From NCBI GenBank assembly GCA_019038645.1, contig JAHOYT010000027.1:1-55562 (forward strand): a stretch of DNA of 55,562 nucleotides, given 5' to 3'. Positions within the stretch are counted from its first letter, which is position 1; the number at the start of each line of letters is the position of its first letter. Below are positions 9,087 through 16,911 of the stretch, piece after piece. The notes beneath the pieces were generated by a model. It did no database searches. It worked only from the letters and a program-made list of their open reading frames with translations, and had not been told where the DNA came from. The DNA comes from Bacteroidales bacterium. Its GTDB lineage: Bacteria; Bacteroidota; Bacteroidia; Bacteroidales; UBA12077. The position numbers were made by a program, and so were the translations under genes.

Positions 9087-9476
9087 ATGCTCACTTTTAT
9101 TAAAACAACTTTTACAGTTTTATTAATATTTTCAACTTATTGTTCAAGTTTTGCTCAAACTCAGGATTCAACTCTTATGAAAAAAGTTCAATTTTCAAAT
9201 ATTGATTCTGAAGAAAATAGGATTGAAGTACTTGATATTATCGACAGGAGTTTAATACAGAATGGAAATTTTGGAGTTTATGGTGATTTATCTGATGGTG
9301 TAGCTGAGATTCTTAAGGAAAATTATATGTCGGTTACTAATGGTAAAAAAATATTGAATATTTCTGTAGCTCCCGATAGTCAGGCAGGACATGATTTTTC
9401 TTTTTCAATAAATAAACAAAGTCTGGAGATCTCTGATCTTATTGTTGGTGAAGTAATTCCTCCACCTGATATGTGA
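9087..9476 (+). CDS. Small secreted protein, unknown family
   Basis: 129 residues with an N-terminal hydrophobic segment (about 5-22) and probable cleavage after SFAQ. The mature protein is about 105 residues with no cysteine or recognised motif. It is the last gene of the 7645-9476 run and is followed by a weak inverted repeat (GATAGGA at 9496-9502 with TCCTATC at 9514-9520) that may help end the transcript before the convergent lipoprotein operon. Confidence 0.5.
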   Translation: MLTFIKTTFTVLLIFSTYCSSFAQTQDSTLMKKVQFSNIDSEENRIEVLDIIDRSLIQNGNFGVYGDLSDGVAEILKENYMSVTNGKKILNISVAPDSQAGHDFSFSINKQSLEISDLIVGEVIPPPDM

Positions 9477-9530
9477 AGGAATTAAATTTATCTTCGATAG
9501 GAAATTAATTAACTCCTATCATTGAGGATA

Positions 9531-10880
9531 TTATTTGATATTATCAAACCCCTGTTTAAAATAATTACGATCAAGTGCTTTTTTAAATTCATTAAAAGCT
9601 TGCGATTTTGCTTCATTTAGGTTTTTTCCTACACCTTTGATATCGACTGTTTGTTTTACCCACACAGTTTTTCCTTCTCTGTTTTTAACATTTATTTCAC
9701 CGGAAATATATGCAGAAACAAGGCCTCCTGCACTTTCTCCTTTTTTGAATCCATAGAAAAATTCAAAAACAAAATCTGAAGCTTTTGTGCCTTTCATTTC
9801 AAAACCATACTGACTGGCATTTTTGTTAAAAAGATTTTTGATCTGATCACATTCAATTCCTGAACATGAACTTTTTTCAATTTTTATGGCAACAGAAGGA
9901 GCTTCAATAATTACCTGTATCGATGCAGGTTTAAGCCTGCGCTTTATAATCAGACCGCGAATAAATAAATCATCAACAGCTTTTTGAGCTAATTCTTTCA
10001 GATTAATTATTGCTGTAATTTGTTCTTTCCCGTTTCTCGAATACAGAACTTCAGGTTCAAGTTGCACTAAACCATTAATATCAGAATTTTGCCTGTCTTT
10101 TTTCAGGTATCCACCTGTGTATGCAAATTCGACAGGAATCCCCTGAACCGGTTTGTTGTTATACAATACCAGGAATTCAAGATTGTTTTTAAAACTTTCA
10201 CCACGTTTTACCTTTATTTCTCCAACTCCTGATTCTATGGTTAGTGAATTAAGAATTTTACTGGCCGATGAATACAATTCATTTCCAATATCAACATTAT
10301 TTTCATTCAATGTTGCCGGCGTTTCCTCGCTCAGATAGCGTTTAATTGCCTGTAATCCTTGTAAATAAAAAGAAAGAGCTTCCTTAGGTTTGTTTGCATT
10401 CTGTTCATTTAAACCTGATTGGTATTTAGCAAGAGCTGTAGCAATGGCTTCACGCTTTTTCTTTTCCTTCATTTCATGATAAGTACTTTTGGCTATTTTA
10501 TAATATACCCAATATGAACTTTCATTTTCATAGAACTCAACAGGATCAAAACCTTCGAGGTAGTCGTCAGTGCTAATCTGAATTTTTTGATCAAAAGATT
10601 CTGAAAAGCCATATTCCGTTTCAATGCTATGTAAAACCGATGTAGAACTAACATTAGATGATACACTTTCAGCAAGATCTGTTAAAGCTTCTTGTCTTGA
10701 TTTCGCAATATATTGTGCCGATGTTCCTACTTTCTTCACTGATGCAACACCAATGTAATACCCTGAAATTATAGGTTTCTGTTTAACCCAGTCCGGTTGT
10801 GCTTCAAATTCTGCAGCTTGCTTCTTTGCAGCACAGGAAGCCAGAAATACTGATAATACTATTATTAAATACCGCTTCAT
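9531..10880 (-). CDS. LPP20-like lipoprotein
   Basis: 449 residues beginning with a lipoprotein signal (lipobox FLASC, Cys16). The region about 25-140 (PDWVKQKP..., then YYIGVASVKK and AxxxARQEALxDLAESVSSNVSS) resembles the LPP20/FlgT-N type domain of envelope lipoproteins. The C-terminal half has beta-rich segments, one with a Cys pair (CSGIEC). The start codon overlaps the stop of the upstream gene by one base (TAATG on the minus strand), so the two are translationally coupled. A joint outer-membrane or periplasmic role is likely, but the function is unknown. Confidence 0.65.
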   Translation of the reverse strand: MKRYLIIVLSVFLASCAAKKQAAEFEAQPDWVKQKPIISGYYIGVASVKKVGTSAQYIAKSRQEALTDLAESVSSNVSSTSVLHSIETEYGFSESFDQKIQISTDDYLEGFDPVEFYENESSYWVYYKIAKSTYHEMKEKKKREAIATALAKYQSGLNEQNANKPKEALSFYLQGLQAIKRYLSEETPATLNENNVDIGNELYSSASKILNSLTIESGVGEIKVKRGESFKNNLEFLVLYNNKPVQGIPVEFAYTGGYLKKDRQNSDINGLVQLEPEVLYSRNGKEQITAIINLKELAQKAVDDLFIRGLIIKRRLKPASIQVIIEAPSVAIKIEKSSCSGIECDQIKNLFNKNASQYGFEMKGTKASDFVFEFFYGFKKGESAGGLVSAYISGEINVKNREGKTVWVKQTVDIKGVGKNLNEAKSQAFNEFKKALDRNYFKQGFDNIK

Positions 10881-12238
10881 TATTTCTCAGGATTATATTT
10901 GTCAATTTTATTGGTTATTTGCTTAACAGATTTTCCAATTAGTTCATTTAAAAGTGTAGCGGATGATTTAATATTTTTATCTGCTTTTAATAAATTCTTT
11001 AACTTTCTGATGTCCGATTTATTATCCTTCTGCACATCTTCTGATGATTTTTTATTTTTAGATTTCCAGTAACCCGGAATCAATTTCTTTTTATCTCCGC
11101 CAAATGTTGCATAATGTATTCTGTCACTATTTGATAGGTTAAGCATGTCGGATACCATTACAGAATTATCATCAGTTGAAACAAGTTTGTAGCTGATATC
11201 AAGCTCAGCTCTGTTTTGTTGTTTGTATTCCATATAGCTTGTTTTATGGTATTTTATGGTTACAACTTCTTCACCTTCTTTGTTTTTGCTCTTTTTAACT
11301 TCTTTAAGATATCCTCTTTTTTCTGTTTTTACCAGATTGCCATTTCTGGTTTTTACATCAGTTACTGTACCTGTTAATATTGCTTTAATACCTGCAAGAT
11401 TTGCGGCCTGCATATTCATTTGCCCGTTTTCGTATATATTAACATCAAGAGATGACGGGTCAATAATTCTAAGAAACGGATTATCTAAGCGACTCAATTG
11501 ACCTTTAAGGTTTGAAGTAACCGATCCGGCAGTTTCTCTGTAATTATAGCCGGAATACGAAAGATCAGAAACAAGAATTGTAATGGTTCCTTTTTCCTGA
11601 GCCTCGTCTTTAAGTGCTACGGACTGCTTATATGTTCCGGCACCACTAATAATTGACTGGTACGTGTAATAAGATTTTCGATATAAACCTGTTTCCAGAT
11701 ACTGAGCAGCATCGCGGTACATGGGTTCGTATTTTGCTGTAATATAAAGTTCTTTGGTATCTTTATAATTAGCATCAATTCCTTTAATTTCTTCAAACAC
11801 TGTCAGTGCTGCAGTAAAATCCTCCCGATTCAGTTTATCAACACCATCGGCATATTTTTTATTCAGGTAATCACCTTTGGCCTCTTCATAATACTCCTTA
11901 TGATATTCCGGGAAATCCAAATCAACATTAACAGCTTTTATTTTATTATTGTACTTTTCAGCATCAAGGTAATTGTATACTGCCTTTTTATAATCCGATT
12001 GTTTATATGCTGATGTAAAATCTGCAAGTTTTCTATCAAGGGTCATCTGACCAGTTTTTCTTAATCCTAATTTACCATCAACGTTTGAATCTTTCTTTTT
12101 AACGGCCTGATAGTAGTATTCTGCAGCATCTTCGTAAAGTCCTGCTTCTTCAAATTTAGCAGCCTTTTTAACATAACGTTTTGATGCACAGCTTGTAATA
12201 AGTAAAATAACACCTAAAATGAGTAGTATTTTTTTCAT
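10880..12238 (-). CDS. TPR-containing lipoprotein with CsgG-like C-terminal region
   Basis: 452 residues with a lipobox ending at Cys17 (LLITSC). Residues about 20-210 read as helical tetratricopeptide-like repeats (EEAGLYEDAAEYYYQAVKKK, then further AxxY units). From about 215, TILVSDLSYSGY starts an alternating strand/helix region with AGIKAILTGTVTDV, reminiscent of CsgG/TolB-N-like domains in which a protein is assembled at the outer membrane. It is first in a two-gene operon with the LPP20-like protein. The CsgG comparison is an impression from secondary pattern, not a firm assignment. Confidence 0.6.
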   Translation of the reverse strand: MKKILLILGVILLITSCASKRYVKKAAKFEEAGLYEDAAEYYYQAVKKKDSNVDGKLGLRKTGQMTLDRKLADFTSAYKQSDYKKAVYNYLDAEKYNNKIKAVNVDLDFPEYHKEYYEEAKGDYLNKKYADGVDKLNREDFTAALTVFEEIKGIDANYKDTKELYITAKYEPMYRDAAQYLETGLYRKSYYTYQSIISGAGTYKQSVALKDEAQEKGTITILVSDLSYSGYNYRETAGSVTSNLKGQLSRLDNPFLRIIDPSSLDVNIYENGQMNMQAANLAGIKAILTGTVTDVKTRNGNLVKTEKRGYLKEVKKSKNKEGEEVVTIKYHKTSYMEYKQQNRAELDISYKLVSTDDNSVMVSDMLNLSNSDRIHYATFGGDKKKLIPGYWKSKNKKSSEDVQKDNKSDIRKLKNLLKADKNIKSSATLLNELIGKSVKQITNKIDKYNPEK

Positions 12239-12344
12239 GATTTTCGTGATTTTGAAATGGATGTGAAAAATAAGAATATAATTGCTGATTTAAAAACATA
12301 ATTGACATCTATTTTGTTAATTTGTATTGAATCAACTAAATTAA

Positions 12345-12923
12345 ATGGAAACCGATACTTCTAAGATTTGGGTAGAATTTAGCCATAAAATTAGAGCATT
12401 TATTCTCAAAAGGGTTAATGACGTAGCAATTGCTGATGATATATTACAAGAAGTATTTATAAAAATTCATACAAAAATAGCTTTATTAAAGGATGAAACG
12501 AAGCTTCATTCGTGGATTTACCAGATTACACGTAATACGATAAATGATTATTTTAGAAAGCTAAATCCATCGAGCACAGTAGTTGAAAATGAAATTGCTG
12601 AAAATATTGTAGATGATAACGAATCTATGAATAATATAGTTAAAGGGTTACATGATTTTATGGATAAATTACCAGAAAAGTATTGTGATGTCTTATGTAA
12701 AACTGAATTTGATGGATTAAGTCAGTTGGATTATGCGAAACAGAATAGTTTGTCAATTTCAGGCGCAAAATCACGAGTGCAACGTGGTAGGAAAATGATA
12801 AAAGATATGTTAATGAAATGTTGTCATTTTCAGTTCGATAAATATGGAACCATTATTGATTACCATCCGGTAAGTTGTTGTTGCTGTCAACAATATTTTG
12901 AAGATCATCCCGAAGAAAAATAA
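12345..12923 (+). CDS. sigZ: SigZ-like ECF RNA polymerase sigma factor
   Basis: 192 residues with sigma-70 region 2 (DDILQEVFIKIHTKI and LHSWIYQITRNTINDYFRK) and region 4 (LPEKYCDVLCKTEFDGLSQLDYAKQNSLSISGAKSRVQRGRKMIKD). The C-terminus is unusual for an ECF factor: Cys159-Cys160, then four consecutive cysteines at 178-181. This tail matches my memory of SigZ-type factors and could bind metal. The gene is divergent from the lipoprotein operon and is followed after 224 bases by a metal permease that also carries clustered cysteines, which suggests a metal-responsive unit. No anti-sigma gene is present. Confidence 0.75.
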   Translation: METDTSKIWVEFSHKIRAFILKRVNDVAIADDILQEVFIKIHTKIALLKDETKLHSWIYQITRNTINDYFRKLNPSSTVVENEIAENIVDDNESMNNIVKGLHDFMDKLPEKYCDVLCKTEFDGLSQLDYAKQNSLSISGAKSRVQRGRKMIKDMLMKCCHFQFDKYGTIIDYHPVSCCCCQQYFEDHPEEK

Positions 12924-13147
12924 AATTCTGAATTAAGAATAAGTTAAATATTAGCAATTTGTCTTTTATTTTATCTTTCTACTTCAATTATTCATTACGC
13001 GTTGTATAAGTACGTGTAAATCTTTTTTTATCTTAAAACTCACATCTATTTTTCTACTTCTCAAATCTAATTTGCGTCCTTTTTTAAACTCTCGCGTCTA
13101 CAAGGCGAGAATTGTTACATGATGTTTAATATTTAAAACTAAAACTT

Positions 13148-14233
13148 ATGAATCATTTAATTGAAATTACGACGTTTATTTATAATTCCTTTTTGCACAT
13201 CTGGCCATATTTAATAATTACAATTCCTATAGCGGTTCTGGTAAAAGTATCAGGTGCTGCTAAGTATATTAATAGAGTAATGAAAATGCAGCCAGTTCTT
13301 GCTATTGTGCTAGCGACTTTGGTGGGAGCATTTAGTCCGTTTTGTTCATGTGGAGTAATTCCGGTAATAACTACGCTTTTAATTGCAGGTGTTCCTTTAG
13401 CTCCGGTAATGTCATTCTGGATTGCTTCACCATCAATGGATCCGGAAATTATATTTTTAAGTGCAGCAACAATTGGATGGGAGCTTACCTGGTGGCGATT
13501 GGCTGCAACATTAATAATAAGTTTATTGGCTGGATTTATAACTCTCATCGTTGTAAAAAATGGTTGGATAGGTAATCAAATTCTAAAGAGCCCAAAAGTA
13601 AAATCAGTAAAAATTTATAAAGCGCTTATTATCGAGTTTATTTCATTTATAAAAGAAAGATTTGTTAGAAAAGAGCTTAAATTGGAATTAAAGGCAATTG
13701 ATAGTGTAGGGAATTTAGTGTCGGGTTGTTGTTCTGTGAAAACCGATGATTTAGAAAAAGAAAATCCAAATGACAGCTGTGGTTGCACCACAGAGTGTAA
13801 AGAAGATGAGTCAATTATAAATGAAAAGTTGGTTAAAATGATATTTAGAGAAACCTATGAAGCAACTTTAATGGTAGGTAAATTTATGTTCTTAGCCTTT
13901 TTCCTTAACGCATTAATTACGCTTTATGTTCCAGCAGATTTCATTACAGGCATATTGGGAGGAGATAAACCATTAACAGTACTGTTAGCTTCAGTTATTG
14001 GTGTTCCGGTTTACACCAGTAATATAACAGCATTACCATTAATTGGAGGATTACTATCACAGGGAATGAGCCCAGCTGCAGCATTAGCTTTTTTAATTGC
14101 AGGACCAACAACAACGTTGCCAGCTATGGCTGCTGTTTGGGGTATTACGAACAGAAAAGTATTTTTGCTATATTTATCCTTTTCGTTAGTAGGGGCACTT
14201 ATATTTGGATATATTGGATTCTTAATTTTATAA
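13148..14233 (+). CDS. SO_0444-type Cu/Zn efflux permease (ArsP/DUF318 superfamily)
   Basis: 361 residues with about eight to ten membrane helices in two blocks of similar sequence. The first block contains FSPFCSCGVIPV (Cys66 and Cys68 flanking a Ser), the signature of this permease superfamily. The second block has IGVPVYTSNITALPLIGGL. Between the blocks a hydrophilic loop carries CC and CGCTTEC clusters, a good candidate metal-binding site. Known members export arsenicals, copper or zinc. The upstream SigZ-like gene makes metal-controlled expression plausible. Which metal is transported cannot be told. Confidence 0.8.
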   Translation: MNHLIEITTFIYNSFLHIWPYLIITIPIAVLVKVSGAAKYINRVMKMQPVLAIVLATLVGAFSPFCSCGVIPVITTLLIAGVPLAPVMSFWIASPSMDPEIIFLSAATIGWELTWWRLAATLIISLLAGFITLIVVKNGWIGNQILKSPKVKSVKIYKALIIEFISFIKERFVRKELKLELKAIDSVGNLVSGCCSVKTDDLEKENPNDSCGCTTECKEDESIINEKLVKMIFRETYEATLMVGKFMFLAFFLNALITLYVPADFITGILGGDKPLTVLLASVIGVPVYTSNITALPLIGGLLSQGMSPAAALAFLIAGPTTTLPAMAAVWGITNRKVFLLYLSFSLVGALIFGYIGFLIL

Positions 14234-14296
14234 TCTGACATAATTGTTTGACTGACAAACAAAAACTATTTTCATATTAATGTTATTATAAAAATA

Positions 14297-14328
14297 GTTG
14301 TATAACTAAAAATATAGTTATATGTTTG
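14297..14328 (+). promoter_or_regulatory. Promoter with BlaI-type operator dyad
   Basis: TTG at 14298-14300 and TATGTTTG at 14321-14328 are 20 bases apart and fit the Bacteroidota -33/-7 promoter. Lying between and over them is a perfect inverted repeat, TATAACTA-N6-TAGTTATA (14301-14308 and 14315-14322). Such a dyad is the usual target of BlaI/MecI repressors, which regulate their own operon. The -7 element is only 4 bases before the ATG at 14333, so the transcript may be almost leaderless; no ribosome binding site is visible. Confidence 0.6.
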
Positions 14329-14332
14329 TGGC

Positions 14333-14716
14333 ATGAAAGAATTAACCAAAGCTGAAGAACAAGTAATGCAATATCTCTGGGAGATAAAAAAAGGCTTCCT
14401 GAAAGATATTGTTGATCAGTTCCCTGATCCAAAACCTGCCTATACTACTATTTCCACTGTTGTTCGTGTTTTAGTAAATAAAGGTTTTATTGGATTTAAA
14501 ACTTACGGAAAATCAAATGAGTATCGTCCTGGAATAAGTAAAAAAGAATATACAAAAGTATTTTTTAAAGGGATAACAAAAAGCTTCTTTAATAATTCGG
14601 CAAGTAAGTTAGTATCATTTTTTACATCTGAAAATGATTTAAGTTTAACTGAGTTAGAACAATTAAAAAAGCAGGTTGTAGATCAAATTGAGTTAAAGAA
14701 AAAAGCAGCAAAATAA
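14333..14716 (+). CDS. BlaI/MecI/CopY-family transcriptional repressor
   Basis: 127 residues. The N-terminal winged helix is typical: LTKAEEQVMQYLW, then KPAYTTISTVVRVLVNKGFI (recognition helix) and YRPGISKKEY. The C-terminal third (FFNNSASKLVSFFTSENDLSLTELEQLKKQV) is the dimerisation region that is cut by a partner protease in the Bla and Mec systems. The gene overlaps the M56 protease gene by one base (TAATG), and a perfect 8-bp inverted repeat lies in its promoter, so autoregulation and derepression by the M56 partner are expected. Confidence 0.88.
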   Translation: MKELTKAEEQVMQYLWEIKKGFLKDIVDQFPDPKPAYTTISTVVRVLVNKGFIGFKTYGKSNEYRPGISKKEYTKVFFKGITKSFFNNSASKLVSFFTSENDLSLTELEQLKKQVVDQIELKKKAAK

Positions 14717-16047
14717 TGAATTCATTTTATTTATATATCATTGAATCGTCCGTTACGGTAACACTCTTTTATTTATTTTATGAATTGTTTCTTAAAAGAG
14801 ATACATGGTTTCGGTTCAATAGGTATTTTTTATTATTTGGGCTAATATTTTCTGTAGTACTACCGTTTCTTGATTTTTCAGCATCAAGTATTTTGGTTAA
14901 TTCTCAAAATCAATTTGAATTCAGCGAATACCTGAATATTGGTTCAACAGTAAGTTCGTTTGAAGCGCAAACTGTTGCAGCCATATCACGGCCCGATTAC
15001 ATAATCCTGTTTTACTTACTTATTGGAAGTATATTTTTTGTAAGATTTATTAATCAATTATTAAAAATTTTTAAAACAATAAATGCCAATGAAATAATAA
15101 ATTACAACAATAAAAAATTAGTATTATTGAATAACAACAGTTCTCCATTTTCATTTTTTAATTACATTTTTATTAATAAAGATGATTATGGGTCGATCGG
15201 ATCGAATGAATTATTGTTGCATGAGATTACACATGCAAAGCAGAAACATTCGATAGATGTTATTCTTCTTGAATTATTACTTGTTCTTCAGTGGTTTAAT
15301 CCTTTCATTTATCGGTACAGATTAGCATTTAAAGAAGTTCATGAATATTTGGCTGATAGTGGCGTTTTAATTGCCAATAACGATAAAATTGGTTATCAAA
15401 AACTAATCCTCGACCAAATTGAAAAAAGCTTTAATGTTAGTCTTGCCAGCCAGTTTAATTATTCATTAACTAAAAACAGAATAAAAATGATGACAAGAAT
15501 AAATTCAGGAAAATTTTCAAAATTCAAATTATTATTGACTTTGCCATTGGTAGCAATATTGTTAATGGCATTTTCAATAGATATTTCAGAAGAAACTAAA
15601 ATTGATAATAGTGAATCAATAACTCAAGTGCTTAAAAATTCTGTACCATCCATATTCCCTGTAAAAAAGGTAGATGGAGTTAAGATTTCATGGGGTTTCG
15701 GAATGCAAATATCTCCAATTTCGAAAAAGGAAGTGATGCATAATGCGGTTGATATAAAAGCTCCGGAAGGAACTCCTGTTTATGCAACAGCCAATGGGAT
15801 GATACGAAAATTGCGGAGTAATTATAAAGAAGATAAGGGGTACGGGATATACATTATTATTGATCACGAAGATGGATATTCCACGCTATATTCTCATCTT
15901 TCAGGTTGTAATGTAAAAGAAGGACAAGAAGTGAAACAAGGAGATGTGATTGGATTTGTTGGAAACACCGGACAGTCTACGGCACCACATTTACATTATG
16001 AAGTAAAGAAAGATGGTGAGAATGTAGATCCTGCGAAATATTTTTAG
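14716..16047 (+). CDS. BlaR1-like M56 membrane protease fused to an M23 (LytM) peptidase domain
   Basis: 443 residues. The N-terminal half is a BlaR1/MecR1-type M56 peptidase with membrane helices near 10-30, 33-55 and 90-115. The zinc motif HEITH is at 169-173 and the third ligand lies in EVHEYLAD. A further helix near 270-290 leads outside the cell. Instead of a penicillin-binding sensor, residues about 320-443 form an M23 peptidase: His342 and Asp346 in HNAVDIKAPEGTPV, then HLSGCNV, and His425-Leu-His427 before YEV. All expected metal ligands are present, so the domain may cut or bind peptidoglycan. With the BlaI partner it should signal a cell wall state to the repressor. Confidence 0.85.
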   Translation: MNSFYLYIIESSVTVTLFYLFYELFLKRDTWFRFNRYFLLFGLIFSVVLPFLDFSASSILVNSQNQFEFSEYLNIGSTVSSFEAQTVAAISRPDYIILFYLLIGSIFFVRFINQLLKIFKTINANEIINYNNKKLVLLNNNSSPFSFFNYIFINKDDYGSIGSNELLLHEITHAKQKHSIDVILLELLLVLQWFNPFIYRYRLAFKEVHEYLADSGVLIANNDKIGYQKLILDQIEKSFNVSLASQFNYSLTKNRIKMMTRINSGKFSKFKLLLTLPLVAILLMAFSIDISEETKIDNSESITQVLKNSVPSIFPVKKVDGVKISWGFGMQISPISKKEVMHNAVDIKAPEGTPVYATANGMIRKLRSNYKEDKGYGIYIIIDHEDGYSTLYSHLSGCNVKEGQEVKQGDVIGFVGNTGQSTAPHLHYEVKKDGENVDPAKYF

Positions 16048-16067
16048 ATCACTTTATAATTTACCAT

Positions 16068-16102
16068 AAACCACCTAACCGCTCTAAGCGGCTAGGTGGT
16101 TT
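16068..16102 (+). terminator. Terminator hairpin after the BlaI/M56 operon
   Basis: A stem of AAACCACCTA with TAGGTGGTTT, then one mismatch, then CCGCT with AGCGG, around the loop CTA. It sits 20 bases after the stop codon. Confidence 0.7.
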
Positions 16103-16108
16103 GCAACC

Positions 16109-16141
16109 TGTCATTCCGGGCTTTGTTCCGGAATTTTTTTT
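16109..16141 (+). terminator. Second hairpin with T-run, TGTCATTCC repeat family
   Basis: TGTCATTCCGG begins here; ATTCCGG (16113-16119) pairs with CCGGAAT (16128-16134) and is followed by eight T residues, so it can act as an intrinsic terminator. Its sequence matches the TGTCATTCCGG repeats found near 40.4-40.9 kb. Confidence 0.65.
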
Positions 16142-16229
16142 TGATTTTAAAAACTATTTAAAATCAACTGTAACGAATCAAATTCTTATTCGTCTTTTAG
16201 AAAAGATTATTAAATTAAAGAAAAAAGTT

Positions 16230-16694
16230 ATGAAAAGAATAGTTGCAGTTTTAATGGTATTGGTTCTTGCTACTTCAAGCTTGTTTGCTCAGGAAACCTT
16301 AAGCGAGGTGGTTAAAGATTATCAAAGAAATAATAGTGAGTTTACATTAGTTATTCCATCTTTTTTAATTAAGGTAGGATTGGCCTTTGGCGATATTGAG
16401 GAAGAAGAAAGAGAAATTCTTGAATTAATTGATGATATGAAAATTGTAATTTGCGAAAACAGGTTTCATAATAACGATTTCTTAGCGCTGGAAGAAGGAA
16501 TAAAAAACGGGAATTTTGCTGAAGTAATGACTATACAAGAGAGAAACGAGAAAATAAGAATGATCATGAATCAGAAATCAAAAAGAAAATCGGAATTATT
16601 GATGTTGGTGGAAAGCGATGATGAAAGTATTTTAATGCTTTTTGATTTTCGTGGAGAACCTGACTTTAGTAAGTTTTTAAGTCTGGTTGATTAA
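16230..16694 (+). CDS. DUF4252-like secreted protein
   Basis: An open frame extends back to 16101, but it would run through the terminator hairpin at 16109-16141. The ATG at 16230, preceded by a purine-rich stretch, starts a clean signal peptide (KRIVAVLMVLVLATSSLFAQ), so I take 154 residues. The mature part, with SEFTLVIPSFLIKVGLAF, DDMKIVICEN and a C-terminal MLMLVESDDESILMLFDFRG strand, fits the Bacteroidota DUF4252 family. Its role is unknown. A strong terminator follows. Confidence 0.7.
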   Translation: MKRIVAVLMVLVLATSSLFAQETLSEVVKDYQRNNSEFTLVIPSFLIKVGLAFGDIEEEEREILELIDDMKIVICENRFHNNDFLALEEGIKNGNFAEVMTIQERNEKIRMIMNQKSKRKSELLMLVESDDESILMLFDFRGEPDFSKFLSLVD

Positions 16695-16714
16695 AGAAAA
16701 TATTTTCTTAATGC

Positions 16715-16745
16715 TCCCTGTCAATTTCAAGACAGGGATTTTTTT
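16715..16745 (+). terminator. Intrinsic terminator
   Basis: TCCCTGTC (16715-16722) pairs perfectly with GACAGGGA (16731-16738), followed by a run of T. It lies 20 bases after the DUF4252 stop codon. Confidence 0.85.
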
Positions 16746-16911
16746 GTTTTTACCTTTAGAAATTATTTGAAAGAATATTTCATAATGTTAACAATTAAGA
16801 GTAAATGCAATTCGGTTTGTATTAATAATTAACAAGTTAGTTCGTCAAAAATAATTGACATTACTTCTTATTATGATTAAATTGTTTTGCATTTTGAATC
16901 GATCTTCTTAA

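Noticed and set aside
13097-13120. Inverted repeat TCTCGC / GCGAGA before the metal permease
   Set aside because: Only six pairs with a nine-base loop and no T-run; too weak to call as terminator or operator.
16101-16229. Upstream extension of the DUF4252 frame
   Set aside because: It would run through a hairpin with a T-run and put 43 residues in front of a clear signal peptide.
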